Source of the DNA: CAZWVI01 sp964637165
GTDB taxonomy: Bacteria; Planctomycetota; UBA1135
Length of the DNA stretch: 64,000 nucleotides
Direction of reading: 5' to 3'
Assembly: GCA_964637165.1 (NCBI GenBank)
Contig: CAZWVI010000003.1
Location: 62,001 to 126,000, forward strand
A model generated the notes under the pieces. It saw only the letters and a list, made by a program, of their open reading frames with translations. It was not told where the DNA came from and did no database searches. Positions 43,177 to 51,549 of this stretch are shown in pieces (position 1 is the first letter of the stretch; each line of letters opens with the position of its first letter). Both the position numbers and the translations under genes were made by a program.

Positions 43177-44778
43177 ATGATTGCATCCCTACTACTAATG
43201 GCCCCTGGCCTAATCTTGCCTTCTGGCGAGGACACCGCTCTAGAACTTGAGCTTTCTCAGTGGAGTGTTCAAGAGCTTGAACTTCCATCTACTCCACCGA
43301 ACGCTTTTAGCGTAAAGGTCACCATTGATGACGTGTTTGACTGCGAAATCCCGCTAACTCGCTATAGCGTTCGCTCAAACAATTTCGTTGCTTACGAGCA
43401 GCGCGACGATGGCAAATTGCACGCGATTGCGGCACCAGCAATTCGTACCTACCGCGGCTACATCGCCGGTGTCCCGGGCAGTATCGTCTCAGCATCTTTA
43501 CTGCACGACGGCCTATACGCGCGCATCGATTTGCGCGACGGTTCTGCAGTGCGCGTAATTCAGCCACGCTCCTCATTCGAGGAAGGCGCTCCGATTACTG
43601 CGGTGCACGTTGTTTACAACTCCGCCGACGTACTTCCTGATTACGGATTTGTTATGGCCGAGCCGCTGATCCCACCGGGTTACCAGCCAGATCAGCCGTC
43701 ACCGTTTAACAACAACAACGGTGGAAACAACGGCAACAACTCTGCCAACAACAACTCTGGAAATTCTGGCGCCAACTCGCACGCCGGCCACGACCACAGT
43801 GGTGCTTCAAACAACAACGGTGGAACAAACGCTCCTCGCGCCGATGAAACCGTGGAATTGGCTTGTGATGCTGACTACAACTTCTACCAGAAGAACGGCA
43901 ACAGCTCCGCGAACACCATCAGCGACATTGAAGCAGTTGTTAACGATACTGAAGTGATTTACCAAAACGACGTTGGCATCTGCTACGACGTTCCAACCAT
44001 CATTGTGCGCACTTCAAGTGCGTCAAACCCATACACCAGTAACGATGCCGGTACTTTGCTTGACCAGTTCCGCGCGGAGTGGCGCAACAACCAAGGTGCA
44101 ATCCACCGAGATTTTGCCGAATTGTTTACTGGCCGCAACATCAATGGCGGAACGATTGGAATTGCTTGGTTAGGTGTTGTTTGCAACAGCAACTATGGCT
44201 ACTCAATGGTTGAGTCGCGCTACACCAGCAACTGGACTCGTCGCGTGAGCTTGACTGCCCACGAGCTTGGCCACAACTGGAACGCTGGCCACTGCTGTAG
44301 CAGCTGTTCAGGATGTAGCTCATGCCACATCATGTGCCCATGTAACGGCGGGTGCTCCGGAAATGGCAGCAAGTTTGGAACATCGTCAATTAGCAGCATT
44401 AACAACCACAAGAACTCACGCAGTTGCTTGGATACAGGTTGTAACGGCGGTGGCGGAGGCGGTGGACCTTTCACCCTTTCCCAGCCATCTCCTGGTACTG
44501 CCAACATCACCAATACCGTCACCATGACCGACGGAACTGCAAACGGCAGTGCAATTCTTTACTACAGCATGAAGGTTGGCTTTTTCGGCACTTCCTGTTC
44601 CGGCATTTACTTGGGCCTTAACAACCCGAAGACGGCTGGCACTGTGAACTTGGACTCAAATGGCGCCGGATCTTTCTCGAAGTTTGTGCCAAACAGCGTG
44701 GCTGGTAAGACGGTTTACCTGCAAGCCTTGGATACTACCGGCTGCGAAGCCTCAAACTTAGTCACTGAGCCTTACTAA
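43177..44778 (+). CDS. Secreted zinc metalloprotease (M12B reprolysin-like)
   Basis: This 533-residue exported protein has a signal peptide, a propeptide-like beta region (residues ~20-175), a ~40-residue Asn/Gly-rich linker (at 43708-43828), and a metalloprotease domain. The zinc site is HELGHNWNAGH (residues ~362-372, HExxHxxGxxH-type), followed by a Cys-rich stretch (CCSSCSGCSSC) and the Met-turn-like HIMCPC. A glycine-rich spacer joins the C-terminal ~100-residue beta domain (YSMKVGFFGTSC, ending TEPY) shared with other secreted proteins here. The gene has its own terminator. It could digest extracellular protein; the target is unknown. Confidence 0.88.
   Translation: MIASLLLMAPGLILPSGEDTALELELSQWSVQELELPSTPPNAFSVKVTIDDVFDCEIPLTRYSVRSNNFVAYEQRDDGKLHAIAAPAIRTYRGYIAGVPGSIVSASLLHDGLYARIDLRDGSAVRVIQPRSSFEEGAPITAVHVVYNSADVLPDYGFVMAEPLIPPGYQPDQPSPFNNNNGGNNGNNSANNNSGNSGANSHAGHDHSGASNNNGGTNAPRADETVELACDADYNFYQKNGNSSANTISDIEAVVNDTEVIYQNDVGICYDVPTIIVRTSSASNPYTSNDAGTLLDQFRAEWRNNQGAIHRDFAELFTGRNINGGTIGIAWLGVVCNSNYGYSMVESRYTSNWTRRVSLTAHELGHNWNAGHCCSSCSGCSSCHIMCPCNGGCSGNGSKFGTSSISSINNHKNSRSCLDTGCNGGGGGGGPFTLSQPSPGTANITNTVTMTDGTANGSAILYYSMKVGFFGTSCSGIYLGLNNPKTAGTVNLDSNGAGSFSKFVPNSVAGKTVYLQALDTTGCEASNLVTEPY
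43708..43828 (+). repeat. Asn/Gly-rich low-complexity linker (AAC-rich)
   Basis: A run of AAC codons with GGT/TCT/GGC codons encodes ~40 residues dominated by Asn, Gly and Ser with a short His-rich part (HAGHDHSG). It separates the propeptide-like and protease regions. Codon-level repetition suggests expansion by slippage; the His residues might bind metal. Confidence 0.7.
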
Positions 44779-44798
44779 AGCTGTAATAGCTTTTGCTT

Positions 44799-44838
44799 AC
44801 CGTCCTGGTCTTAATTGAGGTCAGGGCGGTTTCTTTTT
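44799..44838 (+). terminator. Intrinsic terminator after metalloprotease gene
   Basis: A long hairpin (ACCGTCCTG pairing with CAGGGCGGT and inner G-U-rich pairs, AATT tetraloop) at 44799-44830 is followed by TTTCTTTTT. It is 20 bases after the stop and just before the tRNA on the opposite strand. Confidence 0.85.
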
Positions 44839-44844
44839 GGATAG

Positions 44845-44921
44845 TGGCGCGCCCGAGAGGATTCGAACCCCTGACCTATGGTACCGGAAACCATTGCTCT
44901 ATCCAGCTGAGCTACGGGCGC
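44845..44921 (-). tRNA. tRNA-Arg (anticodon CCG)
   Basis: On the minus strand the sequence begins GCGCCCGTAGCTCAGCTGGA and ends in a genomically encoded CCA. The acceptor stem GCGCCCG pairs with CGGGCGC, the D-arm is GCTC/GAGC, the anticodon stem ATGGT/ACCAT encloses the loop TTCCGGT with anticodon CCG (reads CGG), and the T-arm has the TTCGAAT loop. All canonical features fit a 77-base tRNA. Confidence 0.96.
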
Positions 44922-45101
44922 GTTGGGCGGAAAGGATACCGCCATGCATCAAAAACTGCCAAATTCCTACAATATTTCCCTAAACCACCCCGTTTCTCAC
45001 TCTTAATGGACAACAGGGCGAAAAAATGGCGCAAAAACCACCTAAAAACGGCACAATGCTGTTACCCTGGGACTGCTCAAAACATAACTTGAGATACCAC
45101 C

Positions 45102-46067
45102 ATGCACACTAACAAGAAACTTTCCTTAGCATTCATGGCTAGCATTTTGCTGGTCGGGGTTGCTGCGGTTTCAGGCGGCGACAATCTCGCTGCTGCTGGT
45201 GGCAGTCCGATGATTCTCGTAGATAGTGATAACGATGGAATCGACGATTTGCTGGAGTTGCGAATTGGCAGCAATCCCGACGAAGCCGACAGCGATTTCG
45301 ACGGTGTGAGCGATCTTCAAGAGTTAATGGTCGGCTCCGACTTCAACCTCGCAAGTCCACTACATTCGATTCCAAGTTCAGACACATCTCTATATTTCAA
45401 TGTTTACTCTCTCGGCAATGATTTTGTCGCCGAGATCTTCGTTCTAAACCATAGCGGTGTGAACAGCCTATCCATGGTGCGCGCGCGTGCCGCCGATCAA
45501 ATCGAGTTTAGTTTTGGTCAATTAGCTTCTTTGTTGGTCGACACCCAGTCCTTTGCCGCATTCGACGCTGGCTGGCAGATTGACCGCATTCGCTTCCAAA
45601 TGCCAGTGACCTCCTTCCATGGCAGCGAGTCGATTGCAATCGCCGCCCAAATTGTTGCAGACCAGGCCTTACTGGCTCAGTCGGTTACTTTGACTTGCGT
45701 GAACAACGTTCTCGCTCAGTTGGTCTTCGACGAATTGGCAATGACTGCGCCAACTCACTCCAACACCGGTTTCTTCGGTCTTGGTAGTGGCAATGGAAAC
45801 GGCAGTGGCGGGGCGAACTCAAACCCACGTGGCGGCTTATTCCCAACCGAGCCATCATCAGACGGCCCACCAGCCTCTGGAACTCTTGACGAGGTCTGCC
45901 TCCAAGTGCTCCAACCAATCGCCTATCTCGGTGCTGGTCGTGTTGAATACCAAGTTGCAGATGCATTTTGCGACCCACTAGCTGGCGCAGTCTGCCTCAC
46001 TGGATGCTCCGCAACCCTTGGCGACACGATCATCGGAATTGACATCGTAGGCCTGCTCGGAGGCTGA
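45102..46067 (+). CDS. Secreted calcium-binding (thrombospondin type 3-like) repeat protein
   Basis: This 321-residue protein has a signal peptide (LAFMASILLVGVAAVSG) and two Asp-rich repeats near the N-terminus: DSDNDGIDDLLELRIGS and DSDFDGVSDLQELMVGS, in the thrombospondin-3/dockerin-like EF-hand style (residues ~40-75). The rest has no recognisable domain: a beta-rich section, a Gly/Asn-rich spacer (~residues 225-245) and a cysteine-containing C-terminal part ending GIDIVGLLGG. It is a single gene with a terminator behind it. The likely role is cell surface or matrix, by inference. Confidence 0.7.
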   Translation: MHTNKKLSLAFMASILLVGVAAVSGGDNLAAAGGSPMILVDSDNDGIDDLLELRIGSNPDEADSDFDGVSDLQELMVGSDFNLASPLHSIPSSDTSLYFNVYSLGNDFVAEIFVLNHSGVNSLSMVRARAADQIEFSFGQLASLLVDTQSFAAFDAGWQIDRIRFQMPVTSFHGSESIAIAAQIVADQALLAQSVTLTCVNNVLAQLVFDELAMTAPTHSNTGFFGLGSGNGNGSGGANSNPRGGLFPTEPSSDGPPASGTLDEVCLQVLQPIAYLGAGRVEYQVADAFCDPLAGAVCLTGCSATLGDTIIGIDIVGLLGG

Positions 46068-46100
46068 TAAATAGCTTGTTTGTAGATACTTACGAACACC

Positions 46101-46130
46101 AACCCGCCCCGAAAAGGGCGGGTTCTTTTT
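46101..46130 (+). terminator. Intrinsic terminator after calcium-repeat gene
   Basis: A perfect 9-bp stem AACCCGCCC/GGGCGGGTT with a 6-base loop is followed by CTTTTTGTTTT. It is 33 bases downstream of the stop codon and is a textbook rho-independent terminator. Confidence 0.92.
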
Positions 46131-46257
46131 GTTTTACGCCACTTTTGTTGTTTCAGAGTTGCCCCAAGATACGCTATTATCTAGGCTTAGGAACAAATTA
46201 CCATAAATTGCTGGAACTCAAAGCCACTTCCCTGCGTCCAATTAGGCGAACCAACCG

Positions 46258-46866
46258 GTGACTGATCTCGAAAAGGACCTCGTCCTTCGGTGTCAGTCGG
46301 CAACCGGGGTGGAATTCGAGCACGCTTACCGCGAGCTTTACGATCTTTTTAAAAATCGGGTTTACACCATTTGCTTGCGAGTAACTGGCAATGAAGACGA
46401 CGCCCTAGACGCCGCCCAAGAGACAATGATTACTTTGGCGAAGCGAATTGGCGACTTCGCTTTCAGAAGCCGTTTCTCCTCGTGGACTTATCGAATTGCG
46501 GTCAATGCCGCAATTGATGTTCGCCGCCGCCGTTTGGCAGGTACTCGAGCCGGAGTTACCACCATCTTGACCGGACCGGGCTCCGACCCCATAACTGAAC
46601 CTCCTGCTCCTCAGGAAAGTACAGATCCATCGGGGCAAGTCGTTAACGCGGAATCTCGCGCAGCAATACGGAATGCACTCACCCAAATAAATCCTCGTTT
46701 CTCCTCTCTGCTAACCTTGCGCTATATGGAAGGTTTGACTTACGAAGAAATAAGCGAGGTCTTAGAGTGTAATCTTGGAACGGTTAAATCCCGATTGAAC
46801 CGCGCCCATGCGGCTCTTCGCGAATACCTTGAACGAAGAACCAGCGGCGGCGCAGACCTGCTCTGA
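46258..46866 (+). CDS. ECF-type RNA polymerase sigma factor
   Basis: This 202-residue sigma factor has region 2 (residues ~20-90; AQETMITLAKRIGDFAFRSRFSSWTYRIA) and region 4 (~135-190; YMEGLTYEEISEVLECNLGTVKSRLNRAH). The start is GTG at 46258. It is followed within 15 bases by an anti-sigma-like protein and then an RseB-like lipoprotein, so the module resembles the RpoE/RseA/RseB layout that responds to envelope stress. It differs clearly in sequence from the first ECF factor here (16662-17249). Confidence 0.93.
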   Translation: MTDLEKDLVLRCQSATGVEFEHAYRELYDLFKNRVYTICLRVTGNEDDALDAAQETMITLAKRIGDFAFRSRFSSWTYRIAVNAAIDVRRRRLAGTRAGVTTILTGPGSDPITEPPAPQESTDPSGQVVNAESRAAIRNALTQINPRFSSLLTLRYMEGLTYEEISEVLECNLGTVKSRLNRAHAALREYLERRTSGGADLL

Positions 46867-46876
46867 CCCTAACCCA

Positions 46877-47353
46877 ATGGACAATCAACAACCAATCGAA
46901 CAACTGCCGAAAGAACTGGAGGAATGCCTTCAGTCCCTAGGTGGAGTGCAGGCTCCTGAGGAGCTATGGCACCGAGTGGCGATGTCGTTGGAGGGGCAGG
47001 CTGAAGCGCCCGACGAGTTATGGGAGCGGATTGCCCCAGAGGTTTCCGCTGTAGCTCGGCCGGTGCGCCGTTTTCCAATCCGGCGTTTGGTAAGTGCCGC
47101 CGCCGTTTTACTTGTCGCGGCAATTTCATTCTTGCCACAACAACCGATTACTAATTTAGAATCATCCGCCGGATTAAACTTGGGCGGTCGCGCCGCGAAA
47201 ATAAATATTGAGGAGCACAATCGTTTACGCGATCAATTCGCCGATCAGGTGCTTTCCCGTGAAGTTAACAGCAGTCAATTGTCGGCAGTGAGCCGGGCAT
47301 TTGCAATGGCGGCTGGCGCGAACCCTGAGAGCCCTAAAGGAGGTAGTCGCTAA
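46877..47353 (+). CDS. Probable anti-sigma factor (single-pass membrane protein)
   Basis: This 158-residue protein has an acidic cytoplasmic part with a duplicated motif (VQAPEELWHRVAMSLEG and AEAPDELWERIAPEVS), one transmembrane helix (residues ~75-92; RLVSAAAVLLVAAISFL) and a periplasmic C-terminal region. ATG 46877 follows the sigma stop by ten bases. Topology and position suggest an anti-sigma factor; no zinc motif is present, and the duplicated 'APxELWxR' motif is the most distinctive feature. Function is inferred. Confidence 0.65.
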   Translation: MDNQQPIEQLPKELEECLQSLGGVQAPEELWHRVAMSLEGQAEAPDELWERIAPEVSAVARPVRRFPIRRLVSAAAVLLVAAISFLPQQPITNLESSAGLNLGGRAAKINIEEHNRLRDQFADQVLSREVNSSQLSAVSRAFAMAAGANPESPKGGSR

Positions 47354-47355
47354 TC

Positions 47356-48366
47356 ATGCGTTACCTCGTTGTTGCACTACTTGGATTGGCTTCCTGCTTG
47401 CCGCAGAACTCCGCAACTGACGCTACCGGCCGCAGTATGGCGATGTCGGGTTCCGGTCAAGGCAACACCAATGTTTTTGATAAGAGTCTCCCAAATATTG
47501 TTTATGGCGAAGACATCTTGGTGCGTGAAGAACGCACCTATCGAGTTCTTGGTAAGGACGGCCTTTGGGATAGCTTCTTTGAAGAATTTAGTTCCGACGG
47601 TTCTAGCCAATTTGCCTTGGAGCTTGTGCAGGTTGCGATGGACGATGCATCGGTACCGGTTACACCAAGCTTGTACTGGCTTGATGCCTATGCAACTCGC
47701 GATCGTTACATGACCAAGTTCCGCGACCCGCATCTTGGCGAGGAAGCAACTATCCGGCAAAACTATTTATGGCGCTCATTGCCAGGACTGCGCTCGATTG
47801 CCGGTCGCGACTGCTTGAAGTTCCGTGCCGAATCAAATTATGGCTTTGGTAGTTTTGAATTCTATATTGATAATCAAAACGATCACTTACTAGGTTGGCA
47901 ACGAATTGATCCGACAGGTGCTTTGGCCGCCGAAATGGAAGTGACCACCGTTAACTATGCGCCAACTTTCACTAATCAAGTTTGGTCGCAACCAATGGCG
48001 CCCGAGCGCGATTATGACCAACTTAACGATGATGTCTTGTTGGGAATTACTCCACAGCGCACGCTTTACTTGCCGCTTGGATTCACCCTGAATCGTCAAC
48101 GTTTCGTTGATGCCGAACAAGTGTTTGGGACACTCGTTCCAAATTTATATTTCGAGCATTACTCTGACGGCATTCAAAATATGTTCGTGGTGCAAAGCAA
48201 AATAACCAGCGCTGCTGCACCTAAGGCGGATATTAATTTTGCCAACCGCGCCGACCTCGGTGGCGTGCGAATTGTTGAAGGACAGGTTGCCGACGGCCAG
48301 GTTTATGTGGTCGGCTCGCTTCCGCGCCAAGAACTGCTTGCGGTTTATGGTGCGATGCAGAAGTAA
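47356..48366 (+). CDS. RseB/MucB-like lipoprotein
   Basis: This 336-residue protein has a lipoprotein signal (MRYLVVALLGLASC) and a beta-rich body with a region like the MucB/RseB fold (YRVLGKDGLWDSFFEEF, then LLGWQRIDPTGALAAEMEV) and a C-terminal smaller domain (GVRIVEGQVADGQVYVVG). RseB binds the anti-sigma factor and senses lipoprotein/LPS stress. It is the third gene of the sigma/anti-sigma module with a two-base gap. The family assignment is moderate, as no motif is strictly diagnostic. Confidence 0.6.
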   Translation: MRYLVVALLGLASCLPQNSATDATGRSMAMSGSGQGNTNVFDKSLPNIVYGEDILVREERTYRVLGKDGLWDSFFEEFSSDGSSQFALELVQVAMDDASVPVTPSLYWLDAYATRDRYMTKFRDPHLGEEATIRQNYLWRSLPGLRSIAGRDCLKFRAESNYGFGSFEFYIDNQNDHLLGWQRIDPTGALAAEMEVTTVNYAPTFTNQVWSQPMAPERDYDQLNDDVLLGITPQRTLYLPLGFTLNRQRFVDAEQVFGTLVPNLYFEHYSDGIQNMFVVQSKITSAAAPKADINFANRADLGGVRIVEGQVADGQVYVVGSLPRQELLAVYGAMQK

Positions 48367-48428
48367 TATTTGAAAAAAACCTTTCAGGTACTTCAGTTCT
48401 GGCGTGGGCAGGCCAATAATCAATTGTA

Positions 48429-50162
48429 ATGTTGTTAACTCCCGTCCTGTGCCTTGCCATTCTGCCTCAAGAACGCCCATTAGTGACCGGGGCTTATCGG
48501 GGTCCTTATGACGAAGTGTTGATTGAGCAATCAGCTCGCACCAAGGATGGCGTGCGTAACGCCGCGTCACTTGACGGCTGGGAACGATGGGAGTTTTGGT
48601 ATGAACACGAGCGCGGTAATTTGTTTACTGGGCATCCAAGATTTAGTCGTATGCAGCTGAGTGATGCCGGCACCTATGGTGGCCGCGATGGGGCTTTGAT
48701 GCGCGACGAGGTGGTCGGCCAAGCAGTGCCATTGCTGGAAGCTGAAATGAAATCTGCTTTCCCAAGTGTGCGTGAAGCGGCTGCCTTAGCGCTTGGCCGA
48801 ATCGGCGAATCAAGCAGTTTGGAATTGCTTAAAGAAGCTGCCGGCGACCCCATCGCACAAGTTCGTCAAGCAGCTTTGTTGGGTTTGGGATTATTAGACA
48901 ATGACCGAGCTCTCGTTTTTTTAGCCGAGCATTGGTCGGACGATACTTTGCCCATTAGTGATCGTTGTTTTGCAGCTTTAGGAATCGGTTTATCCTCACG
49001 CCGCGAGGGTGGGGATTTATTGAGCATGGCGCTCGAACGCAACTTAAAAACCGATCGCCTTTTTGGCGAGCAAGAACGACTATTGCAATCTTTGATATGG
49101 GCGGCAGGCCTGCAAGGATCGAGTGATTTTGTACCCCAGTTAATGGCGGCTTATGCTGACTTGGCTAGCAACGCAGCATCGGCATCGCGACGTGTGCGCA
49201 CTTTAATTTGTTGGGCCGTTGGTTCCATCGGAGATGTTAGTGCGCGTCCATGGTTAGCAAACTTACTTGATTCTCCAGATGTTCAAATTCAACGCGCGGC
49301 CGCCCAGGCTCTGGGTGCTCTCGGCGATCCGGCGGCAGTCTCGGCTTTGGCGGCACGAATTATTTCCGGCGGCGATATCCAAACTCAAATGAATTGCATG
49401 TTGTCAGCAGGCCGGCTTGGCGGCGCAAGTTCAAAGGCGATTTTTAAACGCTTTGAAGAGAGCAGTAAAAAGCATCGGCAACTGCGCTCGGCGTGGGGAT
49501 TTGGCGTAGGTCTTTCGCAAGCTGATTCGCAGGCGAATATTTTAATCAGCGAATTTTTGACGGGCAAAGATATTGACTTAACTGAAGTGGAAAGTATTGA
49601 CGACCTAAAGGTGCGCCGCGATGAAGAAAGATTGCGCGGTGCGCTGGCATTGGGGCTTGGCTGCTACGGCGACTTACGCGCGGTAAAGCAGCTGTCTGAA
49701 GTTTTAAATACAAGTGGAACTGGACCTGACTTGGCAGGTTATATTTGTATTGCCTTGGGTCGGCTCGGTGGCGATGACGCACTAAAAGCGATGCAAAATT
49801 TTAAGAGTTCGTCAACCCTACAAGCTGATGCTCGGCGCGGCCTTGCTCTTGGTTTAGGTTTACATGGCTCCCAAGAAGCGGCTAGCGAATTAATTGAAAT
49901 CCTAATTAATGACAAGGATTATTCAGTTCGCCGCGGTGCCGCCGAAGCACTGCGCCACAACCGTGATGCGGAAGCATTCAATAAACTGACTGAAGCGGTG
50001 CGCTCGGGCTCTCACAAAAATGACCCGCAACGCAACGCACATTTGTTGTTGGCACTTGGGTTTATTGGCGATCCCTATGCCAGCGACCGCTTAGTTGCGC
50101 TTATCGAAGGGCTGGAGTTCCGACAAGAATTTCCACTTTTGCGCGCGCTGTCAAGCTATTAA
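48429..50162 (+). CDS. Secreted HEAT-repeat protein
   Basis: This 577-residue protein has a short signal peptide (MLLTPVLCLAILPQ) and about a dozen HEAT/PBS-type repeats (such as SVREAAALALGRIGE, QRAAAQALGALGDPAA, VRRGAAEALRHNRDAEA). HEAT superhelices usually act as protein-binding scaffolds; some periplasmic ones belong to stress or cytochrome systems. It starts 62 bases after the RseB-like gene and may be transcribed with it. No catalytic motif is present. Confidence 0.8.
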   Translation: MLLTPVLCLAILPQERPLVTGAYRGPYDEVLIEQSARTKDGVRNAASLDGWERWEFWYEHERGNLFTGHPRFSRMQLSDAGTYGGRDGALMRDEVVGQAVPLLEAEMKSAFPSVREAAALALGRIGESSSLELLKEAAGDPIAQVRQAALLGLGLLDNDRALVFLAEHWSDDTLPISDRCFAALGIGLSSRREGGDLLSMALERNLKTDRLFGEQERLLQSLIWAAGLQGSSDFVPQLMAAYADLASNAASASRRVRTLICWAVGSIGDVSARPWLANLLDSPDVQIQRAAAQALGALGDPAAVSALAARIISGGDIQTQMNCMLSAGRLGGASSKAIFKRFEESSKKHRQLRSAWGFGVGLSQADSQANILISEFLTGKDIDLTEVESIDDLKVRRDEERLRGALALGLGCYGDLRAVKQLSEVLNTSGTGPDLAGYICIALGRLGGDDALKAMQNFKSSSTLQADARRGLALGLGLHGSQEAASELIEILINDKDYSVRRGAAEALRHNRDAEAFNKLTEAVRSGSHKNDPQRNAHLLLALGFIGDPYASDRLVALIEGLEFRQEFPLLRALSSY

Positions 50163-50265
50163 TTTCCGCTAATACTATGGAAAAGAGCGGACGCGCGCAC
50201 TTTCATGGGGTAGTCTTGAGCAATTAACCGGCGCACAATTTTGCCGGCCAGTCACCCCCTGGAAG

Positions 50266-50694
50266 ATGTACGACCCAATCCCCTCAGTTCCCGCTCACCG
50301 TCTAGCTGACCCGGCTTACCGCCGCGAGCTACTCAATAAAGTCGAGTCATTGCTCTCGGTGCTTGAAGTAGCCAAGGTTAAAGTGCAAGTGCGTCTAGAT
50401 GGCCACGTTGAAGATGCACCACGTTTACATAAAGTGTTAAATAACTTAGATGGAACCATCGACGTTTGCCGTCGAGCACGCGCCATTTTAATTAACGCAG
50501 ATGATGGAGGGCAATTGCCGGTTCCATATCGACAGCGCCTAGAAAAGCCGATGAGTTATCGTCAATATCTAGAGGTCGTCACCTTTGCCGAGTTTTGTCG
50601 CTTTCGTGAGCTAGGCCCGATTAGTCGTCAAGAAATTCACGAAACTAACCTTGATGATTTGTGTGACTTATTAGTCGCCGAAGACGCCGCTTAA
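50266..50694 (+). CDS. Small protein of unknown function
   Basis: I do not recognise this 142-residue soluble protein. It is largely helical (LNKVESLLSVLEVAKVKVQVRLDGH; AEFCRFRELGPISRQEI). The start at 50266 has GGAAG directly before the ATG. It converges on nadE with no gap. The context gives no clear hint. Confidence 0.6.
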   Translation: MYDPIPSVPAHRLADPAYRRELLNKVESLLSVLEVAKVKVQVRLDGHVEDAPRLHKVLNNLDGTIDVCRRARAILINADDGGQLPVPYRQRLEKPMSYRQYLEVVTFAEFCRFRELGPISRQEIHETNLDDLCDLLVAEDAA

Positions 50695-51549
50695 TTAAAC
50701 GTCCCAATCCCGGGCATAGCGATAGTCTAAGTTAATTGTGCGGTTGGCCAGTTTGGCTATTAAAGGCGGCCGCCGCTTAAATTGATTTGCACGGACGCGA
50801 TTCAGAATAGAGTCAATAAAGTCGCTAGCAAAGCCAAGTGTTTCTAAATACTCGCGTCGATGGCGGCCGTCAATGTGTAGGTGTAACAGCGAATCTATTT
50901 CGGCGTAAGAAAAACCTAAATCATCTTCGTCAGTTTGGCCTTCCCACAAATCGGCACTTGGTGGTCGATCAATTATTTCTTTAGGCACCCCAAGGTATTT
51001 TGAAAGTTCAAAGACTTGAGTTTTATAAAGATCACCAATGGGGTTAATTGCTGAAGCCATATCTCCATAAATGGTTCCATAACCAAGCAGCAATTCTGTT
51101 TTATTCGAAGTGCCCAAAACTAAGGACCCATCGCGCGCGCTAATGTCATAAAGAGTAATCATGCGCGTGCGCGCCATAATGTTGCCCTTCCGTAGTCGCG
51201 CATTTCCATCGTCAGCATCGTTTAGGCTTTCACTGCTGGCGATATGCGCATCGGCCATTGGGCTTATATCGAAAACTTCAAAGGCAACACCCGCATGGTC
51301 TGCTGAAGTTTTTGCATATTCCAAACTAATTGGATTGCTGCCACTATATGGCATTGAAACAGCCAACACGTTTTCAGGTCCAAGTGCTTTGGCGGCAAGT
51401 TCTACAACTAGGGCCGAATCGATACCGCCGGATAATCCGAGCACCGCACGCTTGATGCCAAATTTGCCACACTCTTCACGCAAAAAAGCACTTAGAACTT
51501 TTGTGGCAACTTCAACGTTGCACCCAGGTGGGGCGGGGAAATTGCTCAC
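50695..51549 (-). CDS. nadE: NAD+ synthetase (ammonia-dependent domain)
   Basis: NadE adenylates nicotinate-adenine dinucleotide and amidates it to NAD+. The 284-residue product has the ATP pyrophosphatase P-loop GLSGGIDSALV, YGTIYGDMASAINPIGD and the C-terminal FKRRPPLIAKL. It is the synthetase domain without glutaminase; the glutaminase half is a separate gene that overlaps it by ATGA. The pair gives a split glutamine-dependent NAD synthetase. Its stop is adjacent to the 50266-50694 gene on the other strand. Confidence 0.94.
   Translation of the reverse strand: MSNFPAPPGCNVEVATKVLSAFLREECGKFGIKRAVLGLSGGIDSALVVELAAKALGPENVLAVSMPYSGSNPISLEYAKTSADHAGVAFEVFDISPMADAHIASSESLNDADDGNARLRKGNIMARTRMITLYDISARDGSLVLGTSNKTELLLGYGTIYGDMASAINPIGDLYKTQVFELSKYLGVPKEIIDRPPSADLWEGQTDEDDLGFSYAEIDSLLHLHIDGRHRREYLETLGFASDFIDSILNRVRANQFKRRPPLIAKLANRTINLDYRYARDWDV

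Noticed and set aside
43708..43828. CRISPR or tandem repeat array
   Set aside because: AAC-rich low-complexity codons within a coding frame; no fixed repeat-spacer pattern.
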